A DNA stretch of 64,000 nucleotides from Collybiopsis luxurians FD-317 M1 (taxonomy: Eukaryota; Basidiomycota; Agaricomycetes; Agaricales; Omphalotaceae), in contig KN834751.1 of assembly GCA_000827265.1 (NCBI GenBank), positions 750,113 through 814,112 on the forward strand. The letters run 5' to 3'. Positions 19,666 through 30,941 of the stretch are shown here, piece after piece. The notes under the pieces are model-generated. The model was not told the origin of the DNA and made no database searches. It saw nothing but the letters and a program-made list of their open reading frames with translations. The stretch's first letter is position 1; each line of letters begins with the position of its first letter. A program made the position numbers and the translations under genes.

Positions 19666-21503
19666 ATGGGCAGCAGCTCTGACAATGAACTTTCAGACAT
19701 ATCGGAAGATCCTGAGCAACCCTCTTTCCAGCTCCCAACTACAAATCCAACATTGAATGATTTTCGTAAAGTACGCTATATCTAATTTTTGACTCTTCAG
19801 TTTTCAAGAGCAATTTTGCTACTAATACAGGCTTTGGATCATGCTCAAGATCGTACACAGAAGATCCTGGGTCATAACAAAAAACTTCGCAATCAAGTGG
19901 CTGAGCTCAAAGCCCGACTCCGTTCAACGAAGACAGGCCTAGCCTCAAGAAGTAGGAAGAAAAAGCATGTAGATTCTCTCCTTGACTACGGCAAACTGGT
20001 CCTATGGGGGAAAAAATATGCTCTCGCTGTTTCGCCATGGGCACTGTCCACGTATTTCATGATGTCTCCATCCGAAAGTTCATCTCCTCCTCCCGATTCC
20101 AAAGAGCGCTTTGCCTCCTTTGAAGCATATAAGGCTGGGGGGATTTTAGAGCTTCACAAGTTTCTAGAGAGTGAACCTGAGATGCGTACGCAGGCAAGCA
20201 ATTATAGTCCATTTCGGGATGCGGTATGCCATGCATCCTCATTAAGACTTTCGAGCCGTTTGCACTAACTGGCTGTATTATAGTTTATCACTGAGACAAA
20301 TGGTTTACGAAGCACCGCCGTATTCAACGTTTGTGGTGCCGCTCCAGTCATTTTTGCTTCGCTTAATCTTCCGACAAATTTGTGGCCCCGTCCTCAAGGA
20401 TCAAAACGCAAAGACTCTGAAGCATTTCAGAAACTTCTACTATTTCCAAATGAGCGGAAACCAAAGACTCTGATTCCGCTATACTATCCTAATCTACAAA
20501 AAAATGCGAGCTTATTATTTATGACCGAGCACTTGACAGATGTGAGTTTTTTCGGCCATTATCATGCAGCGCTTCATATTTATGGTTTTGAACTGCATCA
20601 TATAGGTTTTGCGAGTAATGCTTTTTGGAAAATTGTCGCTGACTGCGCAGAAGTTCAACTACGAGAATAAGTTAGTGGGTGTGAGATGGGGGGTTGAACG
20701 TGTAAATGATTCTATGATTGCATGTGCTGCTATTGTGGTAAGCTTTCATAATGCTAGTCCGAGTTCAGAAAACTGACATTTGAACATATAGGCTAAATAT
20801 CTGATATCCGAAGATCAAGCTTTTGTCGAAGAAGGGAGTTCCTCGCATATACCATATTTCAAGGAGTTTTGGAAGATACTTCATTTACTCAAGGGCGCTG
20901 AAGGCTCCGAGTATTACAAACAGCTTCATGCTTACTGGAATCGGCTGGTGTTTCGGGGAAAATCTCATTCGTCTTTACCTGGTGATGATAGCGATGCAGA
21001 TGATTCTGATCTCAACGATATGACAAAGGCATTACAATCACTCACGGTTGCAAAAGGTAAGTGTCTTTGTTATTGCTCAGCTCTGCATCTTTGAGTCCTG
21101 ATTGCTCGCTATAGAATCTGATCCAACTCCTTCATCTGGCGCTGCAAACCTAAACGCATCAGCTGATCCGGATCCCTCGCATACTCTCAATGACGATTTT
21201 GATTCAGAACTTTCAGATCTTGTGGGAGAAATGCAGACTATTGCTAACACGTCATCAGCGCAACAGCATGGGACCACTTCGGCAGCAGATCAACCTCAAT
21301 CTAACTCAGCACAAGTTCTCGCTGAAGAGACTCAAGCTCAAGCTCCAAGCAGTCTCAAAGCTGCTGAAGGATCTGGAGTCCAGGCTACTCGTGGTGGTCG
21401 CAGAAAAGGAGTAGGCAATGCACGGGGAAAGACAAATGCTACGCCTGCAACTGAGGAGCAGCCAATTGGACGTTCAATGAGAACAAGACAAAAGAGAGGT
21501 TGA
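19666..21503 (+). CDS. Companion ORF of the Plavaka element (DUF6698-like), intact
   Basis: The protein starts MGSSSDNELSDISEDPEQPS and all five introns I placed (after FRK, SPFRDA, HLTD, ACAAIV and TVAK) keep the frame to the stop at 21503. The N-terminal third has a heptad-like helical segment (ILGHNKKLRNQVAELKARL). The middle (FITETNGLRSTAVFNVCG, LLFPNERKPKTLIPLYYPN, RWGVERVNDSMIACAAIVAKY, HAYWNRLVFRGK) resembles the uncharacterised agaricomycete DUF6698 family as I remember it. The tail is acidic, then Gln/Ala-rich, and ends with basic RSMRTRQKRG, possibly a nuclear signal. Its position inside the element suggests a role with the transposase; none is shown. Confidence 0.7.
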
Positions 21504-21708
21504 CGGTTTCTTTATGCATTATTGTCCTGACTCTGCGTAACTGTATATAATCATCTACTTACTGAGTTCTAGTAATTAGCTCAAAATTGAATAATGTACA
21601 TACTCATTTTCGAGAGTTGGTTGAGAACGCCTTGGACGTTATAATTGCCTTATAAGTGATTTGGAGGAAGAGACATTAGTTATTAACCCCAACTCCTACG
21701 CTATATAA

Positions 21709-21795
21709 GACCATTTAACCTAGTGGTAAGTATGCTTCAGTTAACAACCCTTAGCGCCCACCTTCTAATAGCCCTCAAGTTCGAACCCGCCTAAT
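21709..21795 (+). repeat. tRNA-like / SINE-like fragment inside the element
   Basis: The stretch has an A-box-like CCTAGTGGTAAGTATG and, about 45 bases on, a B-box-like AGTTCGAACCC, at tRNA-like spacing. It does not fold into a full tRNA: the acceptor ends (GACCATT / CCTAATG) do not pair well. It may be a tRNA-derived SINE remnant. Confidence 0.35.
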
Positions 21796-21844
21796 GTACA
21801 ATAGATAAACTCGATAATAGCTGTATAGTAGAGTACAATAGAGT

Positions 21845-21922
21845 GTTCAGTAAAGTACAGTACAAAGTATTCAGTAAAGTACGGTACAAAGTATTCAGTA
21901 AAGTACCGGTATAGTACAAAGC
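21845..21922 (+). repeat. Short tandem repeat, about 24-bp unit, three copies
   Basis: The unit TTCAGTAAAGTACGGTACAA (plus AGTA) is repeated three times with small changes. It lies between the companion ORF and the right end of the element. Confidence 0.75.
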
Positions 21923-21954
21923 GTTGAATTACCATTTTTCAAAAATGAGGAGCT

Positions 21955-22140
21955 CGGCTGATAAGTCGTTTCAAGGCTTCCTCGGCATCTTAAGCTATTA
22001 TCAGGGCCCGGCCTTAGTAATACAGACCGATCTTCGGAATGTGACTGTTTCATTACGTGGCATTATGAGGGCCATTTCCATTATTGCCCTTATGACGCCT
22101 TATCGGCGCTTATGAGTAATTTCGTAAAGTTCCGACATAG
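21955..22140. repeat. Right terminal and subterminal repeats of the Plavaka-type element
   Basis: Ends in TCCGACATAG, the inverse of the left end, with inner blocks TTATCAGGGCCC, GGCATTATGAGGGCC, CGCCTTATCGGCGCTTATGA that mirror those near the left end. A related GTAAAAGTTCCGACAA occurs again at about 22313, outside the proposed border. Confidence 0.55.
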
Positions 22141-23413
22141 TTCGGTGTATCATACGTACCAGTGCGCCACGCGAGCCACTTGGGGGTGGCTCCTTCATTT
22201 TGTGACATAGTGGCGCCTTCATGTCGCAGTGATTGGACGCATCTTGGCCACTGTATGCATGCGGGACGGGCTTTCATCGATGTACTAGTGTTATTTGTCC
22301 TGCTGTGCGGCCGTAAAAGTTCCGACAACAGCAATCTCCAGACTCCAAGGCGCAACTAAAATACAGATTTCGAGGGTCGTAGCCCAGAGGAAGGTTTGTA
22401 GGCTGGCTGCGCTACTGGAGTTCTACATTAACTTGAAGGGCTCGCTTACTGAGAACATGCAGGTTAATCTTCCGCGGTTGTGAAGCCGCGGAGTCGGTAT
22501 CAACGCGGTGTGGCGCAGCAAATTTTTTGGCGTTGACGCGCTTTTGGGTCTTTTTCTACATATACGAAAATGCTGTAAGTGCGGTAACATCCCATAATTG
22601 ATCATCATACGAGTGACGACTTCCTACCCTTGCCGATAACCCGAAGCGTGTTTCGAGGAATGGGATCCGGGAGTATCGGCACAGGTCGAGGGATGTTTTT
22701 ACAGCCCGTGTATGCGACGCGTATGAGGCCATCCGGAACCGCAAAAAAAAGGTCACTCCAAGAAAATTGATTACTAATGTTTCGTTACCGAAAGTGGAGC
22801 CTTTGTGAGCGGAATTGCGAGTTGGAAACTTGGGAGTGAGAACTAGGCCCTGCTTGTGTTGAGATGTTGCCCCACTGAATCACTGAAATATCAGTGACAG
22901 CAGGTAACAAAGACATAGGGAAGGTGTTATACTGTAGAAAGAGGAATTCTGGTAATCATTGAAGATGGTCGACATTTAACTTTACATTTTTACGCTGAGA
23001 CTGAGAAGCTTTGAATGTTAGCAGTAGTTATAGAGACTGTTGATGGTAACTCGCCTAAATTCAGAAGGCCGAGAAATGACTTCACTATTCTCACATGCCG
23101 GTCACCGGCCGCCAAATGAGGATCAGTGGCCAACTCTATATGCGACCGCTCCACCACTCACCAGATATTCTCTTTTTTCCCTTCCACCACTGTCTCTGGT
23201 TAACACGTCCTTTGTTGCCTCTATTTCCTTCCTCTTACCTCAAATTGCCACCAAATATTCAGAATTACGATCCACACTGACCCTACAGTGTTATTAGATC
23301 CCGACAACTTGCTCAATAGCCTTTTCAACAGCCTCGAAACTGGATTGTTCAATTAGATTTCCATCTGAGCGTAACAATCGTTCAATAACCCCACAACTTC
23401 GAGGCAATTTCGA
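22141..23413. other. Gene-free stretch right of the transposon
   Basis: No gene supported. A short perfect palindromic stem CCGCGG..CCGCGG (about 22474-22493) and a second copy of a transposon-end-like motif (about 22313) are the only structures I noticed. The last 100 bases are the 5' flank of the gene starting at 23414. Confidence 0.45.
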
Positions 23414-25517
23414 ATGCCCGACTCGCCTGAATTTTCAGCTCTCCCTATGGCTTCGACGTCCACCGCTACAAATGTCGCAGGCCTCAGTTCAATGAACAAA
23501 GAAAAGGAGAAAGAGAGAGGTTACTCCATGTTGACCAGGGGTGGGTTATACTAGTGGGCTTCGAGGAACATGTTCTGAACTTTTCGTATACAGGTCGTCG
23601 CCCGTCCCCCCCGCCTCGTCAGCCATCTTACTCGAAACGCCACGCTTCCATTGACTCACCGAGAGAAGTGCCTTTACCTTCGCCGTCTCTACATGTCCAG
23701 GGTGGTCAGGTCGAATACAGTTATTTCGACGTACCTCTTAAAAATCCCAAAAGTCCTAGAAAACAGTCTCAGTCATCGAAGGAAAAGGAAAAGGACATCT
23801 TTACACCCGTTTTCGAAGAGGACTTCGAGGGAAGCGAGTGGACTTCAGTGGATAAACAACCTGTTCCCGCCCTTTCACTTTCTCTGCAAACTAAATCGCA
23901 GGTTCAGGGTATTCTTACGCCGCCGCATACTGGCTCTTCTTCCCACTTGTACGAGACGCATTCCCCGTTGGGGAGACTGTCTGGTAACTCGCAGCAGATT
24001 CACCCGTATCCAAGGCCCTATTCGCTACCACACTCCTCGTCATCTGCTTCAGGTGGATCTGGCTCAGGTGGATCAGTACTCAGCTCAACGAGCAGTTCAG
24101 ACTTTGGCGGCGAAGGTACAAGTGCTCCTCGACTTGCAAGGTCACGAACCGAGGATGGCGTACCTGCTTCAACGGATATCTACAGCAGTGATCTCGGTTT
24201 TGGTAAAGGCGTCGATCGGTCTTCGTCTGCCTCACTGCCACTCCCAGCTCAAATACCATTCCATATTCTTCCGAAGGTGGGGGATTCTCACAAAACAGAC
24301 GTGGGTCGATTACGAGAACTTGTGAGCGATGTCGCGAGAAGTAAAGTGCCAGAATCGGTTGCGGAGGATGCAGACGATATTCAGGCGAGACCTGTGGATT
24401 CGACGAGCGACGACTCTAGCACTTTACTTCCCAGAACCTCACGATCCCCATCGCCCTCCAGAGGTGCAATTCCGTCTCTGTTAAAATCTCCCCCGACCTT
24501 TCCTCCTGGTGCTCACGGTAATCCCAACATGCCCAGTATGCTCGCCTCGCATTCTCATGGTCCAAATCCTTCCCATACTTCCACTGTAGGGCCTGCGACC
24601 TTTTCGAAGACCGCCTACTCCAGCGATGGTTCATCTGATCATCTCAACTCAATAATAGAAGCAACTGCGCATGCTACGGCGCTGCGTCACCGTCCAACAT
24701 CTGTTCGTTCCAACAATTCCTCGTCACTGCCTCCCCCTGAACCACCTACCGTTCTTCCTCCGCCTAGTCCCACGTTCGTACTCAGCTCTCCTGCTCCCGA
24801 GCCCAACCCTCTTGCGGAAGCTCCACCGCAGCCAATACCGCAGCCCCCACCTGTACCACCAATCACCGATCCAAGTGAGTTGCCGCCTGTACTACCTCCA
24901 AGTCGGCCAAGAAGAAGCGTTCCCAGCGATTTTCTTACCAGCTCTGTCGGTGCGGGACCTTCGCATACCTCTTCTTCAGGCTCTATTCTATCATTCCCTG
25001 GTGCTTCCGGCCTAGGCAGTAGCTCTTCGTCTGCTCCAGGTGCTCTAGGGCAGTCTGCCAATCGCGGCTCATCACCAAACCCACCAGCTTATGCGCCGTT
25101 CTTATCGCATATGCCTCCTCCGGCTGACTCTTGGATAGAGGTTGAAACCACACCAGCGGAGTATAGATTAAATATCAGATTACCTGGGTTTAAGCGGGAC
25201 GGGATGTAAGTGTCAAATTCTTGTATTCGAGAAAAGATCTGACATTCCTTTTTTTCTTCCATTATAGAACACTTGCAACCAAACGCCGACGAATCTTACA
25301 TGTTGTAGCTGATTCTTGGCCCGATCCAGACCCCTCACCGCGCGGGGGTAATTCCACTGAGCCTTCAACGCCTTCTCGTGGTGGCCACTTCGAGCGTCGG
25401 ATTAGCTTTGGATACGATGCGGACCTCGTTGGGGTGAGGGCAGAGTTTGATGGAGAGATATTGAAAATTGTTGTACCGAGGAGACAAGAGTTGGGATGGA
25501 ATCGCCCTTTTGATTGA
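23414..25517 (+). CDS. Ser/Pro-rich protein with C-terminal Hsp20/alpha-crystallin-like domain
   Basis: Three exons, 23414-23540, 23594-25205 and 25268-25517, join in frame to 662 residues. The first 540 residues are low in hydrophobic residues and rich in Ser, Pro and short basic or acidic clusters, with a proline-rich block (PPLPPVLPP-type) around residue 450; this part is probably disordered. The last 120 residues read as a p23/Hsp20-like beta-sandwich: WIEVETTPAEYRLNIRLPGF, ITLATKRRRILHVVADSW, a linker, then FERRISFGYDADLVGVRAEF and GEILKIVVPRR. That is the alpha-crystallin fold with its A-x-x-x-G-x-L-x-I/V type strand ending. The family is known from basidiomycetes as HSP20-like proteins. 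Chaperone activity is not demonstrated; the long N-terminus suggests a regulatory or scaffold role. Confidence 0.85.
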
Positions 25518-26632
25518 AATATGAAGCTTCGAAGGGGGAGGAGGAGGAAGGGAAGGGAAGGGAAGGAGGAGGAGGAAGGGAAGGAAGGGAGGAAGTGTGA
25601 TGCTCAGAGATGCAGGGTGGCTTCACATTTGACAGCACGCCTGAAGAGGCTTCGTCCGGGCTCCAATGCACATCAAGTCATCCTATGCTCCGTAGATCCA
25701 CTTGAGTTTGCGGCTGCTTACTCGGTCCGAACCACTCGCTCTATCGCAGTGAAGTCGCTTCTGCCTTTTTCCGATTCCAAGCACCCATTGGTTGGGGGAT
25801 GGGCATCTGATGTTCGACTCCGATCGTTCATGAAAGCTTGTTGGAAGGTTGTGCGTCCGATTCCTCCTGCCATTCCAGCGGCTCCTTCAAACTTTCTGCG
25901 TGGATTTGACAAGATTGGCAAGATAGTTTACGAAAACTGGTCGAGTTGTCTTGTGTCGTTCAAGGTCCTGCTCAAAACTAAGAATAGACCAGTTACACGA
26001 CGACACGGGAGTTATATCCTTGTGATTGTCTCGCTCTTGTTTCTATCCGCATTTTCTCGCATTTTTTGATTTCTTTCTGTCCGTTGTTTTTATCTGTTTA
26101 CTTCTTTTCTTCTTATATCGTCAGTTCGCTCCGCGTCTGTTGTCATCTCTCTTCCATATCTCGTTCTTCGTATTTATCAGCTGCTTCCTCTCGCTTTGAT
26201 TGTTCTTCCTCTCGAACATTGATCTCTTCTGTTTCTTGTTTCCTCCTCCAAACCTGTGGCACCAAAATCCATTCCTCACCATTTGCGGCATACCTCCAAT
26301 ACCATTCAACCTGCATACTTTTCCTCTGCGACTTGTGATACCATACCACTATAGCATACGACATGATGATATATATCTACACATACTTATACATCTTGCA
26401 AACAAAAGTCGCTTCGACTTTTATTGCTATGTTTGTTTTTACAGTTACACACACCTGCTTCCTGCGACGGAAACAGGTCTTGGGTTACCTATTTTTACCG
26501 ACGTGTACCAATACTTTACGATTTGAAGAATACTAGTGTATCAATATCATATTGACGGTTTTCCTGTCCGATATGCAGGTTTGCGACTGATTGGCTAGTC
26601 GTGACAGTTTCGGTTGCCCTTGTTCTCCCACA
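25518..26632. other. Intergenic / UTR stretch between Hsp20-like gene and F-box gene A
   Basis: Open frames exist (one of 182 codons from 25521) but lack protein-like composition and splice context. From about 26040 the plus strand is strongly pyrimidine-rich, as in UTRs and promoters of this genome. Confidence 0.4.
25531..25595 (+). repeat. Polypurine tract (GGGAGGAGGAAGGG-type)
   Basis: About 65 bases with almost only A and G on the plus strand, starting 14 bases after the stop of the Hsp20-like gene, within its probable 3' UTR. Confidence 0.85.
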
Positions 26633-28146
26633 ATGAGTTCAGTGGATATCCGTCTTGGAGAAGAGAAAGAGTTCAATGAAGCAGGATTCCATGATGAGCC
26701 TTTGAGAAGGGTAAGGTTCTCCAACTCAGCTATTTAGCTATTGATATTCACAACATCCAGGTCCAGCGTCTTCCTTTGGAACTTCTGAATCTAATCTTTC
26801 TAAGTGCCACCCCTCCTGCATTCCTCATGATTCCAGATGATCGCAGACCGCACTCTGCCTGGAATCTCAGCACTAGGACCAAGATGCAACTCATAAAAGT
26901 CTGTCGGGACTGGTATGATGCGGGAATCAACCTTCTATATGAAGATCTCGTTGTTTTCTCTATAGGATCTCTTTCTGCGCTTATGTCGACGCTGCGGGAC
27001 AAATCCTACCTTGCAGAGCGAGTACGCTCCGTTCGATTTTCCTGTGTTGTACCGGAGCCCTACGTGACTATGTTCGAGCGTATAATCATTTCGTTGCCCA
27101 CTCTATGTCCTAATCTCGCTGGCATCTCCATCCAACAATCATTCGCACTCGAAGGAAGCATTGTCAAGGTTTTTCCGCATCTGGGCGCTCTTTCTCTGAC
27201 ATGTTTAGAGGTCAGCGACAGCGTACCTTTTGATGTGGTTAGGGACAACATGCACTTATTCGCTCCTCGTCTGGTGTCTTTGAGCATGCGCTCTCAAACA
27301 TCTGAATATTCCGCACCGCCAAGTCAAGATTGTCCCGTACATCTGCAGTTTCCTTCATTAAAAGCTTTTCACTGCCAGCTGGGAGCTAGCGCGGTAAAGT
27401 TTGTCTGCAGACACTGGACTTTTCCTGTGTTAGAGACACTCGCCTGCGCGCCTCCCAGTACGTATCTCATCGTCAGTGATCTCGCCGATATACTCGACCA
27501 ACATCTTGCATTCATTGAAAAGCATGGAAATACAGTGAAAACACTATTTTTACTGTTCCCGGAAAAGTATCTAGGTGTCGACTACACTTCTCCGATGCAG
27601 AACGTCATCGAGGACCTACCGCTCCTGCGCCATTTAGTCATCCCCCTTTTTCTCGATGTTACATTTCCGCAGGTTCAGTGGTTGGACTGTTTCTTGAGTG
27701 AAGATGATGGACGCTCGAAAGAGAATCTTTCTCTACTTTCGGATGAACGTCGAAAAAGTCGTTTTCCCAACCTGCAATCTTTCCGCTTTATCGAAATGGG
27801 TTTGCTCACGCTACCTTTCATTTATACCTTGCTACCTCCGAGTGGAGGTGAATGTCGTTTTCGCTTTCCTGGTATTGACATTCATAGCAGTACCTCCTCA
27901 ATCTTGGGTATGAGTACAGGTGACGCACGGTGCTTGTCCTCGAAGTCCACGAACAATCTCGATTTTTCGTCTGAGACGGAATCAGGTGCTGAGGATGGGA
28001 GTTCAGAGTCTGAATCAGATGTCGATGAGTCGGATGGTGTTTCGGAGCAGTCTGAAGATGAAGTTCACTCAAATCAAAGTTGGACCGGAGACGAGGAAAC
28101 GGCATTGGAAGCGTGGCGGATGTCGCATGTTGTATCTGACAGTTGA
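26633..28146 (+). CDS. F-box-like protein A (tandem paralogue)
   Basis: Two exons, 26633-26710 and 26761-28146, encode 487 residues. An F-box-like segment follows the start: VQRLPLELLNLIFLSATPP, then VCRDWYDAGINLLYEDLVVF. The middle is a leucine-rich-repeat-like series of strands and helices (SVRFSCVVP, LCPNLAGISI, LTCLEVSDSV), and the last 70 residues are acidic with Ser (ESESDVDESDGVSEQSEDE). F-box proteins of this form bind Skp1 and present targets to SCF ubiquitin ligases. The gene is closely related to the next one (28400-30037), same strand, 250 bases away, so the pair is a tandem duplication. Shared blocks include RDWYDA, NMHLFAPRLVSLS and QVQWLDCF. Confidence 0.8.
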
Positions 28147-28399
28147 AAGTTCGCGGTATTGTATACGTTAGCGATGTATTTATTTATCTTCTCTTATGGT
28201 TTTTGGATACATGGACAGATGTAAACGGCTGGCCTTTCAGATGGCGGGCCTTGGTAGCGAATAATCAAAATCGCTGGGTTGACAATTGTAGGGTTGGTCA
28301 TCACCAATCATTTGTGGGCGTCGAGATCTTTGGCTTGGCAGTCATGCTATAAATTTCTGTCGTATCTTCTTACAATCGACCCATTTCGTATTTGCAGCG

Positions 28400-30037
28400 A
28401 TGATTAGAAAAGCGGGAGGAGACGAAGGCATCGTCCAGCAAAACGATCGCCTCGAAGAGAGCGAGAGTTTGAGGCGGGAGCTTAGCAAAATCAAATTGCA
28501 GAAGGAGCTTCAGTTCTCGGTAGGTCTCGATGACGATCTTCACAGTAAGCTCTCTGAGGACAACCTCCAGCTCCCGCATCTTCCTTGGGAAATTCTTCGT
28601 CTGATATTTGTACGCGCCACTGCCCCTGGATCTCTGCATATTCCAGATCGTAGCCTCCATTCTGCCTGGAATCTTAATCTGAAGACGAAACTGCAACTCA
28701 TAAACGTCTGTCGAGATTGGTATGACGCGGCAATCGGGCTTTTATATTCGGATATCGCTGTCTACTCGGTAGGACAGCTTTCTGCACTAATATCAACGCT
28801 ACGTGCCAAGTCCCATCTCGCTCAGCAGATCGCCTCCATCCGGTTTTTGTGCTACATCCCGAGGCCCTACGTGGCGATGTTCGAGCATATCATCGAGTCG
28901 CTGTCAACTTTATGTCCCAATCTCGCAAATCTGTCAATCCCAGAGTCGTTCACGTTTGGGGGGAGCCTGTCTCGCATGGCGCATATTCTTTCTTGCATTG
29001 GTCAGGGTGCCCTGTCTGTGACGCACCTGGAGGTTCACGACAACGTTCCGTTTAGGTTGCTTGGGGAAAACATGCACTTGTTTGCTCCTCGTTTGGTGTC
29101 ATTGAGTCTACGCTCTCTGGATTCAAATCATTCTACTCGTTCTACGCCTACGATACATCGTGACTATTTACCACTGGCTCTAGGACCAGAGGAACGGTTG
29201 CAGTTTCCCCAATTGCAAACTTTTCACAGTCAACTGGAATGCGATGCCATGGCGTTCATCTGTAAATATTGGAGTTTTCCTACTTTGAAAACCATGGCCT
29301 GCATGCCTCTAAATCCGTTTTCGCTTCCACTCGGTATCGCGGATACTTTACTCCACAGCCTTGAATTCATTAGAAAGAATGGAACAAAGATGAAGACACT
29401 TTTCTTGCATTTCCCACAGCAGAATCAAATCCTTGACCACACAACCCTCATGCAGAATGCTCTTACTGAACTACCTCACTTACGCCACCTCATAATCCCG
29501 CCGTTCTTTAATATAACGGTCCCGCAAGTTCAATGGCTGGACTGTTTCGTTACTCAAGTTGATATCAGGCCGGAAAACACCCTGCCTTTACTCTCAGCTG
29601 AAGGGCGACGAAGTCGTTTTCCTAGCCTGCAATCTTTCCGCATCATTGACAAAAGCCTGATCTGTTTGCCTCTTATCTATGCGTCGCTCCCTCCTGCTAG
29701 CGATGAGTGCCGATTTCAGTTCCCCGGGATCGATATTCAGAGCAACGCCTCGTCACTTTTGGGTACGAGCTCAGCCGATGTGCGATGGCTGTCCCCGGAG
29801 TCTGCTGAGGATCTCGACTTCGAATCGGGTACGGATTCTTCATGGGAACCGTCGCAATCTGAATCTGAATCTGACTCAGACGTCGAATCAGATGGGGCTT
29901 CCGTAGGGTCTGGAGATGAGTTTTATTCGCATGAAACTTGGACAGGAGATGAAGAAATGGCATTGGAAGTATGGCGGACGCCACATGCACCCGCTGAAAC
30001 CGATTCCGATTCTGAAAGTGAAAGCCCGAGTGTGTGA
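28400..30037 (+). CDS. F-box-like protein B (tandem paralogue)
   Basis: A single open frame of 545 residues. It differs from paralogue A by a longer charged N-terminus with a coiled-coil-like part (RLEESESLRRELSKIKLQKE) and by having lost the intron that splits the 5' end of A. The F-box-like part is LPHLPWEILRLIFVRATAP and is followed by LQLINVCRDWYDAAIGLLYS. The C-terminal tail is again acidic and ends SDSESESPSV. I chose the ATG at 28400 because it is the first in frame. Same proposed role as A; substrates unknown. Confidence 0.8.
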   Translation: MIRKAGGDEGIVQQNDRLEESESLRRELSKIKLQKELQFSVGLDDDLHSKLSEDNLQLPHLPWEILRLIFVRATAPGSLHIPDRSLHSAWNLNLKTKLQLINVCRDWYDAAIGLLYSDIAVYSVGQLSALISTLRAKSHLAQQIASIRFLCYIPRPYVAMFEHIIESLSTLCPNLANLSIPESFTFGGSLSRMAHILSCIGQGALSVTHLEVHDNVPFRLLGENMHLFAPRLVSLSLRSLDSNHSTRSTPTIHRDYLPLALGPEERLQFPQLQTFHSQLECDAMAFICKYWSFPTLKTMACMPLNPFSLPLGIADTLLHSLEFIRKNGTKMKTLFLHFPQQNQILDHTTLMQNALTELPHLRHLIIPPFFNITVPQVQWLDCFVTQVDIRPENTLPLLSAEGRRSRFPSLQSFRIIDKSLICLPLIYASLPPASDECRFQFPGIDIQSNASSLLGTSSADVRWLSPESAEDLDFESGTDSSWEPSQSESESDSDVESDGASVGSGDEFYSHETWTGDEEMALEVWRTPHAPAETDSDSESESPSV

Positions 30038-30321
30038 TCAGGTTTACCATTGTGTATCAACCGTTTTTTCTGTGATATCTTGTATACTCAAATTTCCACC
30101 AGCGATGTTTTCAAATAATATGACTTATGATCAACTGGGACATACAATTTTGGCAACAACTGACAGGGCGCACCCTTTACGACTAAAAGTACAAGAATAT
30201 ACCTCAACTATAACACGAAGAAGAATAAAGACTCTGGCATTTAGACCGATCATGCTTTGGATAAGGAAGGTTCCGCTTAGTCGTGGCCATGGCCACCTTG
30301 TCCAGGATTTCCTCCATGGCC

Positions 30322-30941
30322 TTATCCTCCATGTCCCTGTCCGCCGTGTCCTTGATTATGACCCTGGCCTCCGTGCCCTTGATCTGGCTTTCCACCGTGA
30401 CCCTGATCGTGCCCTGGGCCCCCATGTCCTTGTCCACCGTACCCTTGACCGTGTCCCGAAGAAGGCTTACCCCCGTGTCCTTGACCGTGTCCAGGCTTCC
30501 CGCCGTCGGGTTGACCGTGACCATCTACATTTCAGTCAGTCTAAAATGATAGCGGTCGTCGTAAGTGCAAACTTACCCTCGGCGCGACGATAGTGGTCAT
30601 GATCGTGTCCACCGTCATGATGTCCATCTCCGTTTCCATAACCGCCGTGACCACCTACCATCCCCCGACTGAGTGCCTCAAGAGACTTGGAATGGAGGAA
30701 TGTATACATACCGTGTGGTGGCAAGTGAGGAATTCTAGGCGGCGGAATTGGAATGATGGGCCTCGGAATGCGGTCTTCCTCTCTACGCGCTATGGTTCCA
30801 ACCTGGAAAGGGAGGATGTCAGGTCATTCGACACCTTGGTTATTAGAGCATAAGTACGTTGGCATTTCGGTTGATATTCAGACCATGAGCCGCATCCAAA
30901 AGGCAGACGAGGGAGAATACTTGCACGATGGAGAGACGCAT
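30322..30941 (-). CDS. Small secreted Gly/His/Gln-rich repeat protein
   Basis: Four exons, 30941-30858, 30802-30712, 30654-30577 and 30524-30322, join in frame to 151 residues. It begins with a signal peptide (MRLSIVQVFSLVCLLDAAHG) and a short proline-rich part (PRPIIPIPPPRIPHLPPHG). The rest is low-complexity Gly, His, Gln, Asp and Lys with repeats such as GHGQGHGGKP, GQGHGG and DGHHDGGHDHDH. No cysteine lies in the mature part. Histidine-rich runs of this kind can bind metal ions, and glycine-rich secreted proteins often join cell walls; neither is shown. The reading on the opposite strand is open but meaningless. A TATA box lies about 105 bases upstream. Confidence 0.8.

Larger units (their letters stand above)
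15676..22140 (+). mobile_element. Plavaka/KDZ-type DNA transposon, near full length (about 6.5 kb)
   Basis: The element is defined by a transposase gene and a companion ORF in the same direction, flanked by related ends. The left end reads CTATGTCGGAGAATTGC and the right end, reverse complemented, CTATGTCGGAACTTTACG, so the first ten bases match. Both ends hold clusters of short similar blocks (ATAAGGC, CATAAxGGCAxTAT, GCCATTATTAGG), consistent with subterminal transposase-binding repeats. I could not find an obvious target-site duplication (left flank AGGCCCGCC, right flank TTCGGTGTA). The family is known from Agaricomycetes; element limits are my inference. Confidence 0.75.

Noticed and set aside
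15660..22155. Target-site duplication of the Plavaka-type element
   Set aside because: Left flank AGGCCCGCC and right flank TTCGGTGTA share no convincing repeat.
25521..26069. 182-codon plus-strand frame after the Hsp20-like gene
   Set aside because: It starts in the polypurine tract inside the likely 3' UTR, and neither composition nor splice sites support it.
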